A stretch of 64,000 bases of DNA from Bradyrhizobium sp. WSM471 (GTDB lineage: Bacteria; Pseudomonadota; Alphaproteobacteria; Rhizobiales; Xanthobacteraceae), in assembly GCF_000244915.1 (NCBI RefSeq), contig NZ_CM001442.1:3534001-3598000 (forward strand), read 5' to 3'. A program made the position numbers and the translations under genes. Shown in pieces: positions 9,784 through 17,396 of this stretch. The notes below the pieces were generated by a model. It saw only the letters and a program-made list of their open reading frames with translations, had not been told where the DNA came from and searched no databases. Every line of letters starts with the position of its first letter. Positions within the stretch are counted from its first letter, which is position 1.

Positions 9784-10195
9784 GGCTCAACCGCGTTGTG
9801 GCGACCAGTGGTCGTTATGTCGTCGGCGACTTCATCCGCGAGTTCGAGCCGGGCAATCTCGTGCTGACCGGCCCCAACCTGCCGCACAACTGGGTGAGCG
9901 ATCTGCCGCCGGGGAGCACCATCCCGCTGCGCGGACGTATGCTGCAGTTCAGCGAAGAATTCATCGGCGACCTGATGAAGGTCATGCCCGAGCTCTCGGG
10001 CCTTGCTGCTATGCTGGAATTCTCGCGGCGCGGCGCGCTCTTCACCCGCAGCAGCAGCGACAAGATCGCTCCGCTGATGGAAGAGATCGCGACGGCGAAC
10101 GGTGTGCGCCGGATCGAGCTGTTCCTGATGATCCTGGGAACGCTCTCCCGCGCCCGAAGCGCGCGTCCGCTCTCGAGCCCGAACTATTTGGCCGC
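9784..10195 (+). pseudogene. AraC-family regulator fragment (cupin sensor part only)
   Basis: Immediately after the dihydropyrimidinase stop, the plus frame reads through about 137 residues resembling the middle of AraC-family regulators with a cupin sensor: RYVVGDFIREFEPGNLV, GPNLPHNW, MLQFSEEF and RIELFLMILGTL. There is no credible start codon with a ribosome site, the first strands of the cupin are missing, and the C-terminal pair of helix-turn-helix motifs is absent. The readable part stops near SPNYLA and is followed by about 90 bases of unrelated sequence before the stop of the convergent iolG. It is a remnant of a regulator lost at both ends. Confidence 0.75.
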
Positions 10196-10283
10196 CCCCC
10201 TCGGGATACATGTCCGCGGGGATGAACAAGGCGCTCGCCCTGGGCCGCGGAGCGGCGCAGCAAGAGTTCGGTCGAAGTCATCG

Positions 10284-11288
10284 TCAGGCGGCCATGATGG
10301 CGACGGGGCGGCCAGTGCGGGCGGATTCGGTGGCTGCGTCGGCGAGCATCTGGGCGCGCAGCCCGTCGAGACCGGTCGGAGAGGGCGCAGCCTTGCCAGC
10401 ACACGCATCGATGAAGGCAGCGAGTTCGGCGCGATAAGCGGCGGCATAGCGTTCGAGGAAGAAGTTCTGCACCGGATCGGCACGGAAGCCCTCGTTGGTA
10501 GCGATCTCGACGGTCGTCTCGTGGATGTTGCCAGCCCTCAGCATTCCCTTCGAGCCATGCACCTCGATGCGCTGGTCGTAGCCGTAAGTGGCACGGCGCG
10601 AATTCGAGATCTGCGCGATGCGCCCGCTCGCCGTCTTGATCAGCACGGCGGCGGTATCGACATCGCCGGCTTCGCCGATGGCCTTGTCTACCAGCGCCGA
10701 GCCAAGCGCAAAGACCTCGACCGGCTCCTCCGCCAGCAGAAAGCGCGCCATGTCGAAATCATGGATCATCATGTCGCGGAAGAGACCGCCCGAGCGTTTC
10801 ACATAGTCGACCGGCGGTGGTCCGGGATCGCGCGAGATGACGCTGACGATCTCGATCTCGCCGGCCTGGCCGCTGCGCAGCCGCTTCTCCAGCGCCGCGA
10901 AGTTCGGGTCGAAGCGGCGGTTGAAGCCGATCATCAGAGGCTTGCCTGTTTTCTCGACCGTGGCCAGGCAGCGGCGAATGCGGCCCGAATCAAGATCGAC
11001 TGGCTTCTCGCAGAACACTGCCTTGCCGGCCGAGACGGCGGCTTCGATCAGGTCGGCATGCGTGTCGGTCGGTGTGCAGATCAGGATGGCGTCGATGCCG
11101 GAATCACTCATGATCGCTTCCGCATCGGCCACTTTCGCGCCTGCAGCCTGCGCCAGCGAGGACGCGGCCTCGCTAGAGGCGTCGGCCACCGCGACGAGCC
11201 GTGCATCGCCGCGCGCCGCGACATTGAGGCCGTGAATGCGCCCGATCCTGCCCGCGCCCAGAATTCCAAACCGCATTGTCATCATCAT
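10284..11288 (-). CDS. iolG: Inositol 2-dehydrogenase (Gfo/Idh/MocA family)
   Basis: The 334-residue oxidoreductase has an N-terminal Rossmann motif FGILGAGRIGRIHG, the EKP motif (FCEKPVDLD) whose Lys is catalytic, GFNRRFDPNF, and the DMMIHDFDMARF segment carrying the catalytic Asp/His pair. This pattern is characteristic of bacterial IolG, which oxidises myo-inositol to scyllo-inosose with NAD+. Four in-frame ATG codons lie at 11288-11276; no clear ribosome site discriminates between them, and the last gives 330 residues. It is divergent from iolD, with a candidate IolR-like site between. There is no iolB, iolC or iolA nearby, so the pathway must be completed elsewhere. Confidence 0.92.
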   Translation of the reverse strand: MMMTMRFGILGAGRIGRIHGLNVAARGDARLVAVADASSEAASSLAQAAGAKVADAEAIMSDSGIDAILICTPTDTHADLIEAAVSAGKAVFCEKPVDLDSGRIRRCLATVEKTGKPLMIGFNRRFDPNFAALEKRLRSGQAGEIEIVSVISRDPGPPPVDYVKRSGGLFRDMMIHDFDMARFLLAEEPVEVFALGSALVDKAIGEAGDVDTAAVLIKTASGRIAQISNSRRATYGYDQRIEVHGSKGMLRAGNIHETTVEIATNEGFRADPVQNFFLERYAAAYRAELAAFIDACAGKAAPSPTGLDGLRAQMLADAATESARTGRPVAIMAA

Positions 11289-11300
11289 TGCTTGACTATT

Positions 11301-11314
11301 TGAATAAGCATTCC
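11301..11314. promoter_or_regulatory. Candidate IolR-type operator
   Basis: The sequence TGAA-N6-TTCC matches the GGAA-N6-TTCC motif described for the RpiR-like repressor IolR of Sinorhizobium at seven of eight defined bases. It lies 12 bases outside the first iolG ATG, inside the iolG/iolD divergent region, where a repressor would act on both genes. No iolR gene is in the window. A TTGACT-like -35 at 11292-11297 overlaps this region on the plus strand. Confidence 0.45.
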
Positions 11315-11483
11315 ATTCTCTGCGCCGCCTAGTCAAGGTCGGACTGCGTTCTTCTCATTCGCGTCACTGAGTCGTGTCAGATCGGATCACGGCGCATTCG
11401 CGACGCGGTTGCGCCAGCACGCGCGGTGAGCGCGATGATCGAGCATTTCGTCCAGGCCGGGCGGCGCTGTTGAGGAGAGAGTG

Positions 11484-13325
11484 ATGGCGACGATCAGGCT
11501 CACCATGGCGCAGGCGCTCGTCGCCGCGATGGCCGCGCAGAGGACGGTGATCGATGGCGAGGAGCAGCCGCTCTTCGCCGGTGTCTGGGCGATCTTCGGG
11601 CATGGCAATGTCGCGGGCCTCGGCGAGGCGCTGTATGCCGTGCGCGATCGTCTGCCAACCTTGCGCGCGCATAACGAGCAGGCGATGGCACATGCCGCGA
11701 TCGCCTTCGCCAAGGCCTCGCGCCGCCGGCGCATGATGGCGGTGACGAGCTCGATCGGCCCCGGCGCGACCAATATGGTGACGGCCGCTGCAGTCGCTCA
11801 CGTCAATCGGCTGCCGGTGCTGCTGTTGCCGGGCGATGTCTTCGCCGGGCGCCGCCCGGATCCGGTGCTGCAACAGATCGAGGATTTCGGGGACGGTACT
11901 GTTTCCGCCAACGATTGCTTCCGGCCTGTCTCGCGCTATTTCGACCGCATCACCCGGCCCGAGCAGATCATGCAGGCCTTTGAGCGCGCGATGCAGGTTC
12001 TGACGGATGCGGCCGAATGCGGACCCGTGACGCTCGCGCTCTGCCAGGATGTGCAGACCGAAGCATTCGAATATCCCGACTGGTTCTTCGCCGAGCGGGT
12101 CTGGCAGCCGCGCCGGGCACGGGCTGACGAGACGCAGTTGGCTCAGGCCGCAGCCCTGCTCAAGGCGGCCAAGCGCCCGCTCGTCGTCGCCGGCGGCGGC
12201 GTCCTCTATAGCGAGGCGGAAGGCGATCTCGCAGTCTTTAGCACAGCGCACGGCGTACCGGTGGCAGAAACGCAAGCCGGCAAGAGCGCGCTGCCCCACG
12301 ACCATCCGCTGAATCTCGGCGCGATCGGCGTTACCGGAACTCGCGCCGCCAACGACGCAGCGCGGCAGGCCGATCTGCTGCTCGCGATAGGCACCCGGCT
12401 GCAAGATTTCACCACAGGCTCACGCTCGCTTTTCGCCGATGCCGCCTGCCGGATCGTCGGCCTGAATACGCAGACCTTTGATGCCGGCAAGCATCGTGCG
12501 CAGCCGCTCGTGGGCGATGCCAAGGTCGTTCTGGCGGAACTCGGCGCCTCCCTTCAGGGCTGGGCGGCACCTGCCGTCTGGATCGAGCAGGCAAGGACCG
12601 GCCGCACGGCCTGGTTGGAAACGGCCGCGCACTACACCGCGGCTGACAACGAAATCTTGCCGAGCGATGCGGAGGTCATCGGCGGCGTTCAACGCCGCAG
12701 CCTGCCGAGCGATGTCGTGCTTTGCGCGGCCGGCGGCTTGCCGGGCGAGTTGCATAAGCTCTGGCAGCCGGGCGCACCCGGCGGCTACCACATAGAATAC
12801 GGCTATTCGTGCATGGGCTACGAGATCGCCGGCGGGCTGGGCGTCAAGCTCGCCGATCCGGAGCGCGAAGTCGTCGTGATGGTCGGCGACGGTTCCTATC
12901 TGATGATGAATTCGGAGATTGCAACGTCGGTGATGCTTGGTGCCAAGCTCATCATCGTCGTGCTCGACAATCGCGGCTTCGGCTGCATCAACCGACTCCA
13001 GAACGCGACCGGCGGCGCCCCCTTCAACAATCTCCTGCGCGACGCCCGTCACGAGGTGCTGCCCGAGATCGACTTCGTGGCGCACGCTGCCGCGATGGGG
13101 GCGATCGCGCGCAAGGCCGCGGGCATCACTGACCTGGAAGCGGCGCTCGACGATGCGCGAGGGCACGATCGGACGAGCGTCATCGTGATCGACACCGACC
13201 CGCTGCGTTCGACCGATGCCGGCGGCCACTGGTGGGATGTGGCGGTACCGGAGGTCTCGGAGCGCGCTGAGGTCGTAGCCGCAAGGCGCAGTTATGTCGA
13301 GGCGCTCGTGCGCCGCAATTACTGA
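11484..13325 (+). CDS. iolD: 3D-(3,5/4)-trihydroxycyclohexane-1,2-dione acylhydrolase
   Basis: The 613-residue thiamine-diphosphate enzyme has the usual three-domain architecture. An N-terminal Pyr domain contains HNEQAMAHAAIAFAK (catalytic Glu), the central domain is NAD-like, and the C-terminal PP domain has the TPP/Mg motif GDGSYLMMNSEIATS followed by VVLDN. It cleaves the inositol ring at the trione step. The ATG at 11484 follows GAGGAGAGA by three to nine bases. It is followed 15 bases later by iolE, so they form an operon. Length and motifs are normal for IolD. Confidence 0.94.
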   Translation: MATIRLTMAQALVAAMAAQRTVIDGEEQPLFAGVWAIFGHGNVAGLGEALYAVRDRLPTLRAHNEQAMAHAAIAFAKASRRRRMMAVTSSIGPGATNMVTAAAVAHVNRLPVLLLPGDVFAGRRPDPVLQQIEDFGDGTVSANDCFRPVSRYFDRITRPEQIMQAFERAMQVLTDAAECGPVTLALCQDVQTEAFEYPDWFFAERVWQPRRARADETQLAQAAALLKAAKRPLVVAGGGVLYSEAEGDLAVFSTAHGVPVAETQAGKSALPHDHPLNLGAIGVTGTRAANDAARQADLLLAIGTRLQDFTTGSRSLFADAACRIVGLNTQTFDAGKHRAQPLVGDAKVVLAELGASLQGWAAPAVWIEQARTGRTAWLETAAHYTAADNEILPSDAEVIGGVQRRSLPSDVVLCAAGGLPGELHKLWQPGAPGGYHIEYGYSCMGYEIAGGLGVKLADPEREVVVMVGDGSYLMMNSEIATSVMLGAKLIIVVLDNRGFGCINRLQNATGGAPFNNLLRDARHEVLPEIDFVAHAAAMGAIARKAAGITDLEAALDDARGHDRTSVIVIDTDPLRSTDAGGHWWDVAVPEVSERAEVVAARRSYVEALVRRNY

Positions 13326-13340
13326 TCGAGCGAGGACGAC

Positions 13341-14240
13341 ATGCCTATCCGTATCGGAGCGAACCCCATCGGCTGGTCGAACGACGATCTGCAAGAGGTT
13401 GGCGGCGAGACACCGCTCGATACGTGCCTGTCCGAGGCGCGCGAGGCGGGCTTCGAGGGCATGGAGCTCGGCCACAAGTTTCCGCGCGAGCCGCAGACCC
13501 TGAAGGCTGCGCTCGCGCCCTTCGGTATGGCCTGCATCTCCGGCTGGTATTCGGCGGAGCTTCTGAAGCGCAATGCCGACGAGGAGATGCGGCATCTGCG
13601 CCCGCATTTGGATCTGCTGAAGGCGATGGGATCGTCCGTGCTGGTCTTCGCCGAGACCTCGAATGCGATCCACGGCGATCGCAGCAAGCCGTTATCGCGC
13701 CGGCCGGTCATGAAGGCGGGCGACTGGGCGGAGTTCGGCCACCGTATCACGGAGGTCGCGGAGCGTACGCTCGCCGAGGGCGTCAGGCTGGTCTATCATC
13801 ATCACATCGGCACCATCGTGGAAAGTGCGGCGGATATCGACGCCTTCATGGCAGCGACCGGCGAGGCGGCTCATCTCCTGCTCGACACCGGCCATGCGAC
13901 TTGGGGCGGCGCCGATCCGGCTGCGCTGGCTCGACGTTATCGTTCCCGCATCAGCCATTTCCACGCCAAGGACGTACGCCAGGCGGTGATGGAGCAGGCG
14001 CGCCGCGAGGATTGGAGCTTCCTCGATGCGGTGTTGGGGCAGGGCAGCGAACTCGGTGTCTACACCGTGCCCGGCGACGGCATGGTCGATTATCCGGACG
14101 TCTTTCGCGAGCTTCCGGGCTATTCCGGCTGGATCGTGGTTGAGGCGGAACAGGACCCCGGGAAGGCACACCCGCTGACCTACGCCAGGAAGGGTATTGC
14201 CCATCTGAAGCAGAGCCTGCACGAGGCCGGGCTTGCCTAG
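13341..14240 (+). CDS. iolE: myo-Inosose-2 dehydratase
   Basis: The 299-residue TIM-barrel protein of the AP endonuclease 2 superfamily starts RIGANPIGWSNDDL, a strong IolE signature. It contains metal-site elements GFEGMELGHKFP, YHHHIGT, LLLDTGHATWGG and SHFHAKDVR. It dehydrates scyllo-inosose to 3D-(3,5/4)-trihydroxycyclohexane-1,2-dione, the substrate of IolD encoded immediately upstream. GAGGA precedes the ATG. It is the last intact gene before a region of broken genes beginning at 14241. Confidence 0.94.
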   Translation: MPIRIGANPIGWSNDDLQEVGGETPLDTCLSEAREAGFEGMELGHKFPREPQTLKAALAPFGMACISGWYSAELLKRNADEEMRHLRPHLDLLKAMGSSVLVFAETSNAIHGDRSKPLSRRPVMKAGDWAEFGHRITEVAERTLAEGVRLVYHHHIGTIVESAADIDAFMAATGEAAHLLLDTGHATWGGADPAALARRYRSRISHFHAKDVRQAVMEQARREDWSFLDAVLGQGSELGVYTVPGDGMVDYPDVFRELPGYSGWIVVEAEQDPGKAHPLTYARKGIAHLKQSLHEAGLA

Positions 14241-14457
14241 CCGGAGGCTCTCTCCCACGCCGGGTTACCTGCTTGGCTTGCGCGAAATGCGCGGCGTCGT
14301 TTCGCTGCGGTTGGCACTTGCTGGCTATACGTTGTGGCAGGCGACTGCCGTGCCGGAAGACCGAAGTTCTGGAACATCGACGAGGCAGCGATCGCTGGCT
14401 AATGGACAACGAGGCGCGTAAGTGCAGCTGTGCGGCCGCGTGAACAGGCTTGGCGGT

Positions 14458-14850
14458 TCACCCGTTTCGATTGCGCCCCAGGATCCGCTTCGACGGATCC
14501 GGCTTCGGAATTGCTGCCACCAGCGCGCGTATAGGGATGAAGCGGGTGATCCAGGACCGTCCGCGTCCCGGACTGCTCCACGACCCGGCCCATATACATG
14601 ACGGCAACACGGCAGCTGATCTGCCCGATCACACCAAGGTCGTGCGAGATGAAGAGCATCGACAGTCTGAGCCGGTCACGCAGGTCCATCATCAGATTGA
14701 GCACATGGGCCTGCACCGAAACGTCGAGGGCCGAGACCGGCTCGTCGGCGATGATGATTGCGGCCACTGCGGTGGCGCGGCCGCCGCAAGCAGCACCCAC
14801 GCATGAGGATGGCGCGCATTGCATCGCACAGGCGGGCCGCAAGAAGGGTG
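14458..14850 (-). pseudogene. Peptide/opine ABC transporter ATPase fragment (DppD/OppD type), frameshifted
   Basis: On the minus strand one frame reads IIADEPVSALDVSVQAHVLN, MLFISHDLGVIG and VAVMYMGRVVE: the Walker B, H-loop and C-terminal part of a DppD/DppF-type ATPase. After HPLHPYTRA the expected continuation (LVAAIPKPDPSKR) appears only in another frame, and upstream of Walker B the RHPHA element lies in yet another. At least two frameshifts have therefore occurred. Walker A and the whole N-terminal half are missing, and the downstream zinc-finger-like tail is cut at the TGA at 14458. It is non-functional. Confidence 0.8.
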
Positions 14851-15061
14851 CCGTTCTCGTGCGCAAACGCAAATCGCAACGATTTGGGTGAAACGAGCGT
14901 GGAACAAAAGGGGATGGAGAAGGCCGCCACACCGAGAAGGATCAATAACTTAGAAGATGCTCCCTGCCTTCGGGATGCCGGGTTTACAGGACGCTCCCTA
15001 GCCGCCATTCAAGTCCACAACATAGTTTCTCACTGGCGCTGCGGCAATGGTTGCAACCGCC

Positions 15062-15184
15062 ATGGAATTGACCGTCGGCAACTTTTACAATCAAGTCGCG
15101 GTTCGCGGCAGCTATATCCTAGACGCAACACTGGTGACCAAGACTGCCGCGAAAGATTTCTACTTCGCGGATTCGCCGTTCTGA
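15062..15184 (+). pseudogene. C-terminal tail of a sugar ABC substrate-binding protein (remnant)
   Basis: Forty codons ending at TGA 15182-15184 read MELTVGNFYNQVAVRGSY..., then ATLVTKTAAKDFYFADSPF. This resembles the C-terminal strand and tail of periplasmic ribose/xylose-type binding proteins, which often finish with a YYFPDSPF-like end. Nothing upstream continues the domain in frame. It is followed at once by a hairpin and then by the mutarotase gene, as expected if a sugar transporter operon was truncated here. The assignment is by visual resemblance only. Confidence 0.45.
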
Positions 15185-15200
15185 ACGAGCCAAGTTGCAG

Positions 15201-15227
15201 ACCAGCCGGAGCGGCGCTCCGGCTGGT
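15201..15227. terminator. Perfect hairpin, terminator- or attenuator-like
   Basis: ACCAGCCGGAG and CTCCGGCTGGT form a perfect 11-base stem around CGGCG. No T-run follows, so it may be a factor-dependent terminator, an mRNA 3' stabiliser of the deleted binding-protein gene, or a small palindromic repeat. Confidence 0.6.
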
Positions 15228-15327
15228 TCACGGCTGTCACTACTAAAGACGTCGCCTTACGGTGATACTGGTTGGCATCCGAACCATCAGAGTTTGGGCG
15301 ATTTTGAAGATAAGGGAGTGACGCAAC

Positions 15328-15783
15328 ATGCTCAAGGGCATCAATCCACTGCTCAATGCCGACGTGCTCCATGCCTTGCGCGCAATGGGGCACGGAGACC
15401 GCATCGTGGTGTGCGATACTAATTTCCCTGCCGACTCCATCGCGCGTCAGACCGTGTTGGGCGAGTTGCTTCGCATCGACAACGTCAGTACGGCAAAGGC
15501 GATCGAAGCCATCCTCTCGGTGCTGCCGCTCGATACGTTTGTCGACGATGCCGCGATCCGCATGGAGATTGTTGGCCAGCCCCAGGAGGTGCCACCGGTG
15601 CAGCGCGAGGTGCAGGCCGTGATCGATCGCACCGAGGGGCGCTCCTGGCCGCTGGTCGGGGTCGAGCGCCATGCCTTCTATGAAAAGGCCAAGACGGCCT
15701 ACTGCGTAATTGCCACTGGTGAGCGGCGCTTCTACGGCTGCTTCCTGTTCTCCAAGGGCGTCATCGCGCCGGACGGAGAGTGA
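15328..15783 (+). CDS. RbsD/FucU family sugar mutarotase
   Basis: The 151-residue protein has the family start LKGINPLLNADVLHALRAMG, with the catalytic-type His in the helix and GHGDRIVVCDTNFPA, and ends near the conserved FYGCFLFSKGV. RbsD and FucU interconvert anomers of ribose or fucose in the cytoplasm after import. The length (about 150) is nearer FucU than RbsD. GGGAG lies about ten bases before the ATG. It is followed five bases later by the frameshifted ribokinase gene. Fucose-type sugars fit the aldose dehydrogenase and lactonase found 14 kb downstream, but that link is inference. Confidence 0.88.
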   Translation: MLKGINPLLNADVLHALRAMGHGDRIVVCDTNFPADSIARQTVLGELLRIDNVSTAKAIEAILSVLPLDTFVDDAAIRMEIVGQPQEVPPVQREVQAVIDRTEGRSWPLVGVERHAFYEKAKTAYCVIATGERRFYGCFLFSKGVIAPDGE

Positions 15784-15788
15784 CGACC

Positions 15789-16673
15789 ATGAGCAAGACG
15801 GGCGTCGCTGTGCTCGACATCTTCGTCGTCGATCTGGCCTTCCGGGCCGGCAACATGCCTGCGATCGGCGAAACGATCGCGGGCTCGGGATTTGCCATGG
15901 GACCGGGCGGCAAGGGATCGAACCAGGCTGTGGCCGCAGCGCGCGCGGGTGCGGACGTGACCTTCATCTCCCGGATCGGCAGCGACGCCTTCGGTAACCT
16001 TGCCATCAAGACCTGGGAAGCCGAGGGCATCAGGCCGCGCGTGGCTAGGACCAAGGAAGGCGCCGACGGGTGCTGCCTTCATCTATGTCCACGAGACGCG
16101 TGGCGACAACGCCATCATCGTGGTGAGTGGAGCGGCTGGTGGTCTCAGCCCGGCTGATGTCGATGTGGCGGCGGAGGCGATCCGCGAGAGCCGCGTCGTC
16201 GTGACCCAGCTCGAGCAGCCGGTCGCGGCCGCGCAGCGCGGGCTTGAGATCGGGCGCGCTGCCGGCAGCATCACCGTGTTCAACCCGGCTCCTGCGGTCA
16301 AGCTCGACGATCGCCTGTTTGCCTTGTGCGACTACGTCGTTCCCAACGAGACCGAGGCTGAGGCGCTGACCGGGATCGCGGTGAGCGATCTTGCCGGCGC
16401 CCGCCGCGCCGGAGACGCGCTGCTGGCCAAAGGAGCGGGTACCGTGCTGATCACGCTCGGCGAGCGCTGTTTCACGGGCGAGACCGCTCGCTGCACGTCC
16501 CGCCGTTCGCCGCAGGCAAGGTGGTCGAAACCGCGGGCGCGGGCGATGCATTCGTCGGCGGCTTCGCAAGCGCGCTTGCGGGTGGCGCCGGTCCACTGGA
16601 AGCGGCGCACTTCGGTTCGGCGACAGCGAAGATTTCCGTGACGCGCGCGGGCGCTGCGCCTGCCATGCCGTGA
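15789..16673 (+). pseudogene. PfkB-family sugar kinase (ribokinase-like) with two compensating frameshifts
   Basis: The frame from ATG 15789 reads a ribokinase N-terminus (VAVLDIFVVDLAF, then GPGGKGSNQAVAAARAGA) up to KEGA. The expected continuation PTGAAFIYVHETRGDNAI is found one base out of register from about 16065. It runs through the middle of the protein (VVPNETEAEALTG, VLITLGERCF). Around 16480 the reading returns to the first frame for the C-terminus: RSLHVPPFAAGKVVETAGAGDAFVG, with the DTAGAGD-type anion-hole and catalytic Asp. It ends at TGA 16671. Translated as written, the protein ends at 16157, so it is a pseudogene or holds two sequence errors. An intact protein would be about 295 residues. 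Confidence 0.85.
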
Positions 16674-16682
16674 AATCCACCA

Positions 16683-17396
16683 TCAATGTGCCGTCCGTTT
16701 CGAGTCCGGTAGGGCGCGCGGAACATCGCCGACATCGTCAAGGTCAGGCGCCTGGCCGTATCCCATGCGTTTCATCTGCTCATGTACCTGCGCCATTTCA
16801 GCGTCGCTGAGGCGCGGCGGCTCGCCGATAGCCAAGGCGTGGACATACATCTTCGCCAGCGTCTCTACTTCTACGGCGAGCCAAAGCGCCTTTTCAATGG
16901 TCTGGGCCGTCACGATCAAGCCATGATGGCCAAGGAGGCAAGCGTTGCGATCTTCGAGGGCCTTGAGGGCGTAGTCCGATAGTGCCTGCGTGCCGAAACA
17001 AGCATAAGGCGCACAGCGAACATCGTTGCCACCCGCAACTGCGACCATGTAGTGGAAGCAGGGAATGCCACGCTCGTGCACGGCGAGAATCGTGCTGAAG
17101 GTGGAATGCGTATGGAGCACGACGTTAACGTCTTCGCGTGCTCGTAGAATATCGCGGTGAAACCGCCATTCGGATGAAGGACGATGGTTGCCCTGGTAGT
17201 TCGCGGCAAAATCCATCGCGACAACGTCCTCTGGCTGCATCCGATCATAGGGCATACTGGTGGGCGTGATCAGCATGCCATTTGGAATTCGGTGCGAAAG
17301 ATTGCCAGATGTGCCCTGATTGAGACCGTTTCGATTCATCTGCCGGCAGGTATCGACAATACCTTGGCGGAGATCGGCATGATTGTGGTCTGTCAT
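16683..17396 (-). CDS. Class II aldolase/adducin family protein (FucA/RhaD/AraD-like)
   Basis: The 237-residue protein has the zinc aldolase pattern: GTSGNLSHRIPNGMLITPT (phosphate binding), PSSEWRFHRDI (catalytic Glu), VLHTHSTFST (two His ligands) and LLGHHGLIV (third His). The members split ketose 1-phosphates such as L-fuculose- or L-rhamnulose-phosphate into DHAP and an aldehyde, or act as epimerases. Its start overlaps the kinase stop by four bases, so kinase and aldolase are coupled and consecutive in a pathway. It is the terminal gene of the six-gene minus-strand operon that starts at 23415. Confidence 0.9.
   Translation of the reverse strand: MTDHNHADLRQGIVDTCRQMNRNGLNQGTSGNLSHRIPNGMLITPTSMPYDRMQPEDVVAMDFAANYQGNHRPSSEWRFHRDILRAREDVNVVLHTHSTFSTILAVHERGIPCFHYMVAVAGGNDVRCAPYACFGTQALSDYALKALEDRNACLLGHHGLIVTAQTIEKALWLAVEVETLAKMYVHALAIGEPPRLSDAEMAQVHEQMKRMGYGQAPDLDDVGDVPRALPDSKRTAH

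Larger units (their letters stand above)
14241..15327. other. Region without intact genes, containing gene remnants
   Basis: No complete gene is seen between iolE and the mutarotase gene. The recognisable contents are a frameshifted peptide-ABC ATPase piece (14458-14850, minus strand), the C-terminal tail of a sugar-binding protein (15062-15184, plus strand) and a strong hairpin (15201-15227). The stretches 14241-14457 and 14851-15061 show nothing I can assign. This looks like the scar of deletions or rearrangements. Confidence 0.7.

Noticed and set aside
9579..11303. A single 574-residue plus-strand frame
   Set aside because: It joins three unrelated parts: a shadow of the dihydropyrimidinase end, the AraC remnant and an antisense stretch over iolG. 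It is not one protein.
11337..11483. Short frame ending before iolD, reading about 30 residues
   Set aside because: It has no start signal and no family resemblance; probably just the leader region of iolD.
12420..13673. A 417-residue minus-strand frame
   Set aside because: Antisense shadow of iolD and iolE.
15328..16673. Complete ribose utilisation operon
   Set aside because: The mutarotase is intact but the kinase is frameshifted and the transporter upstream is only a remnant.
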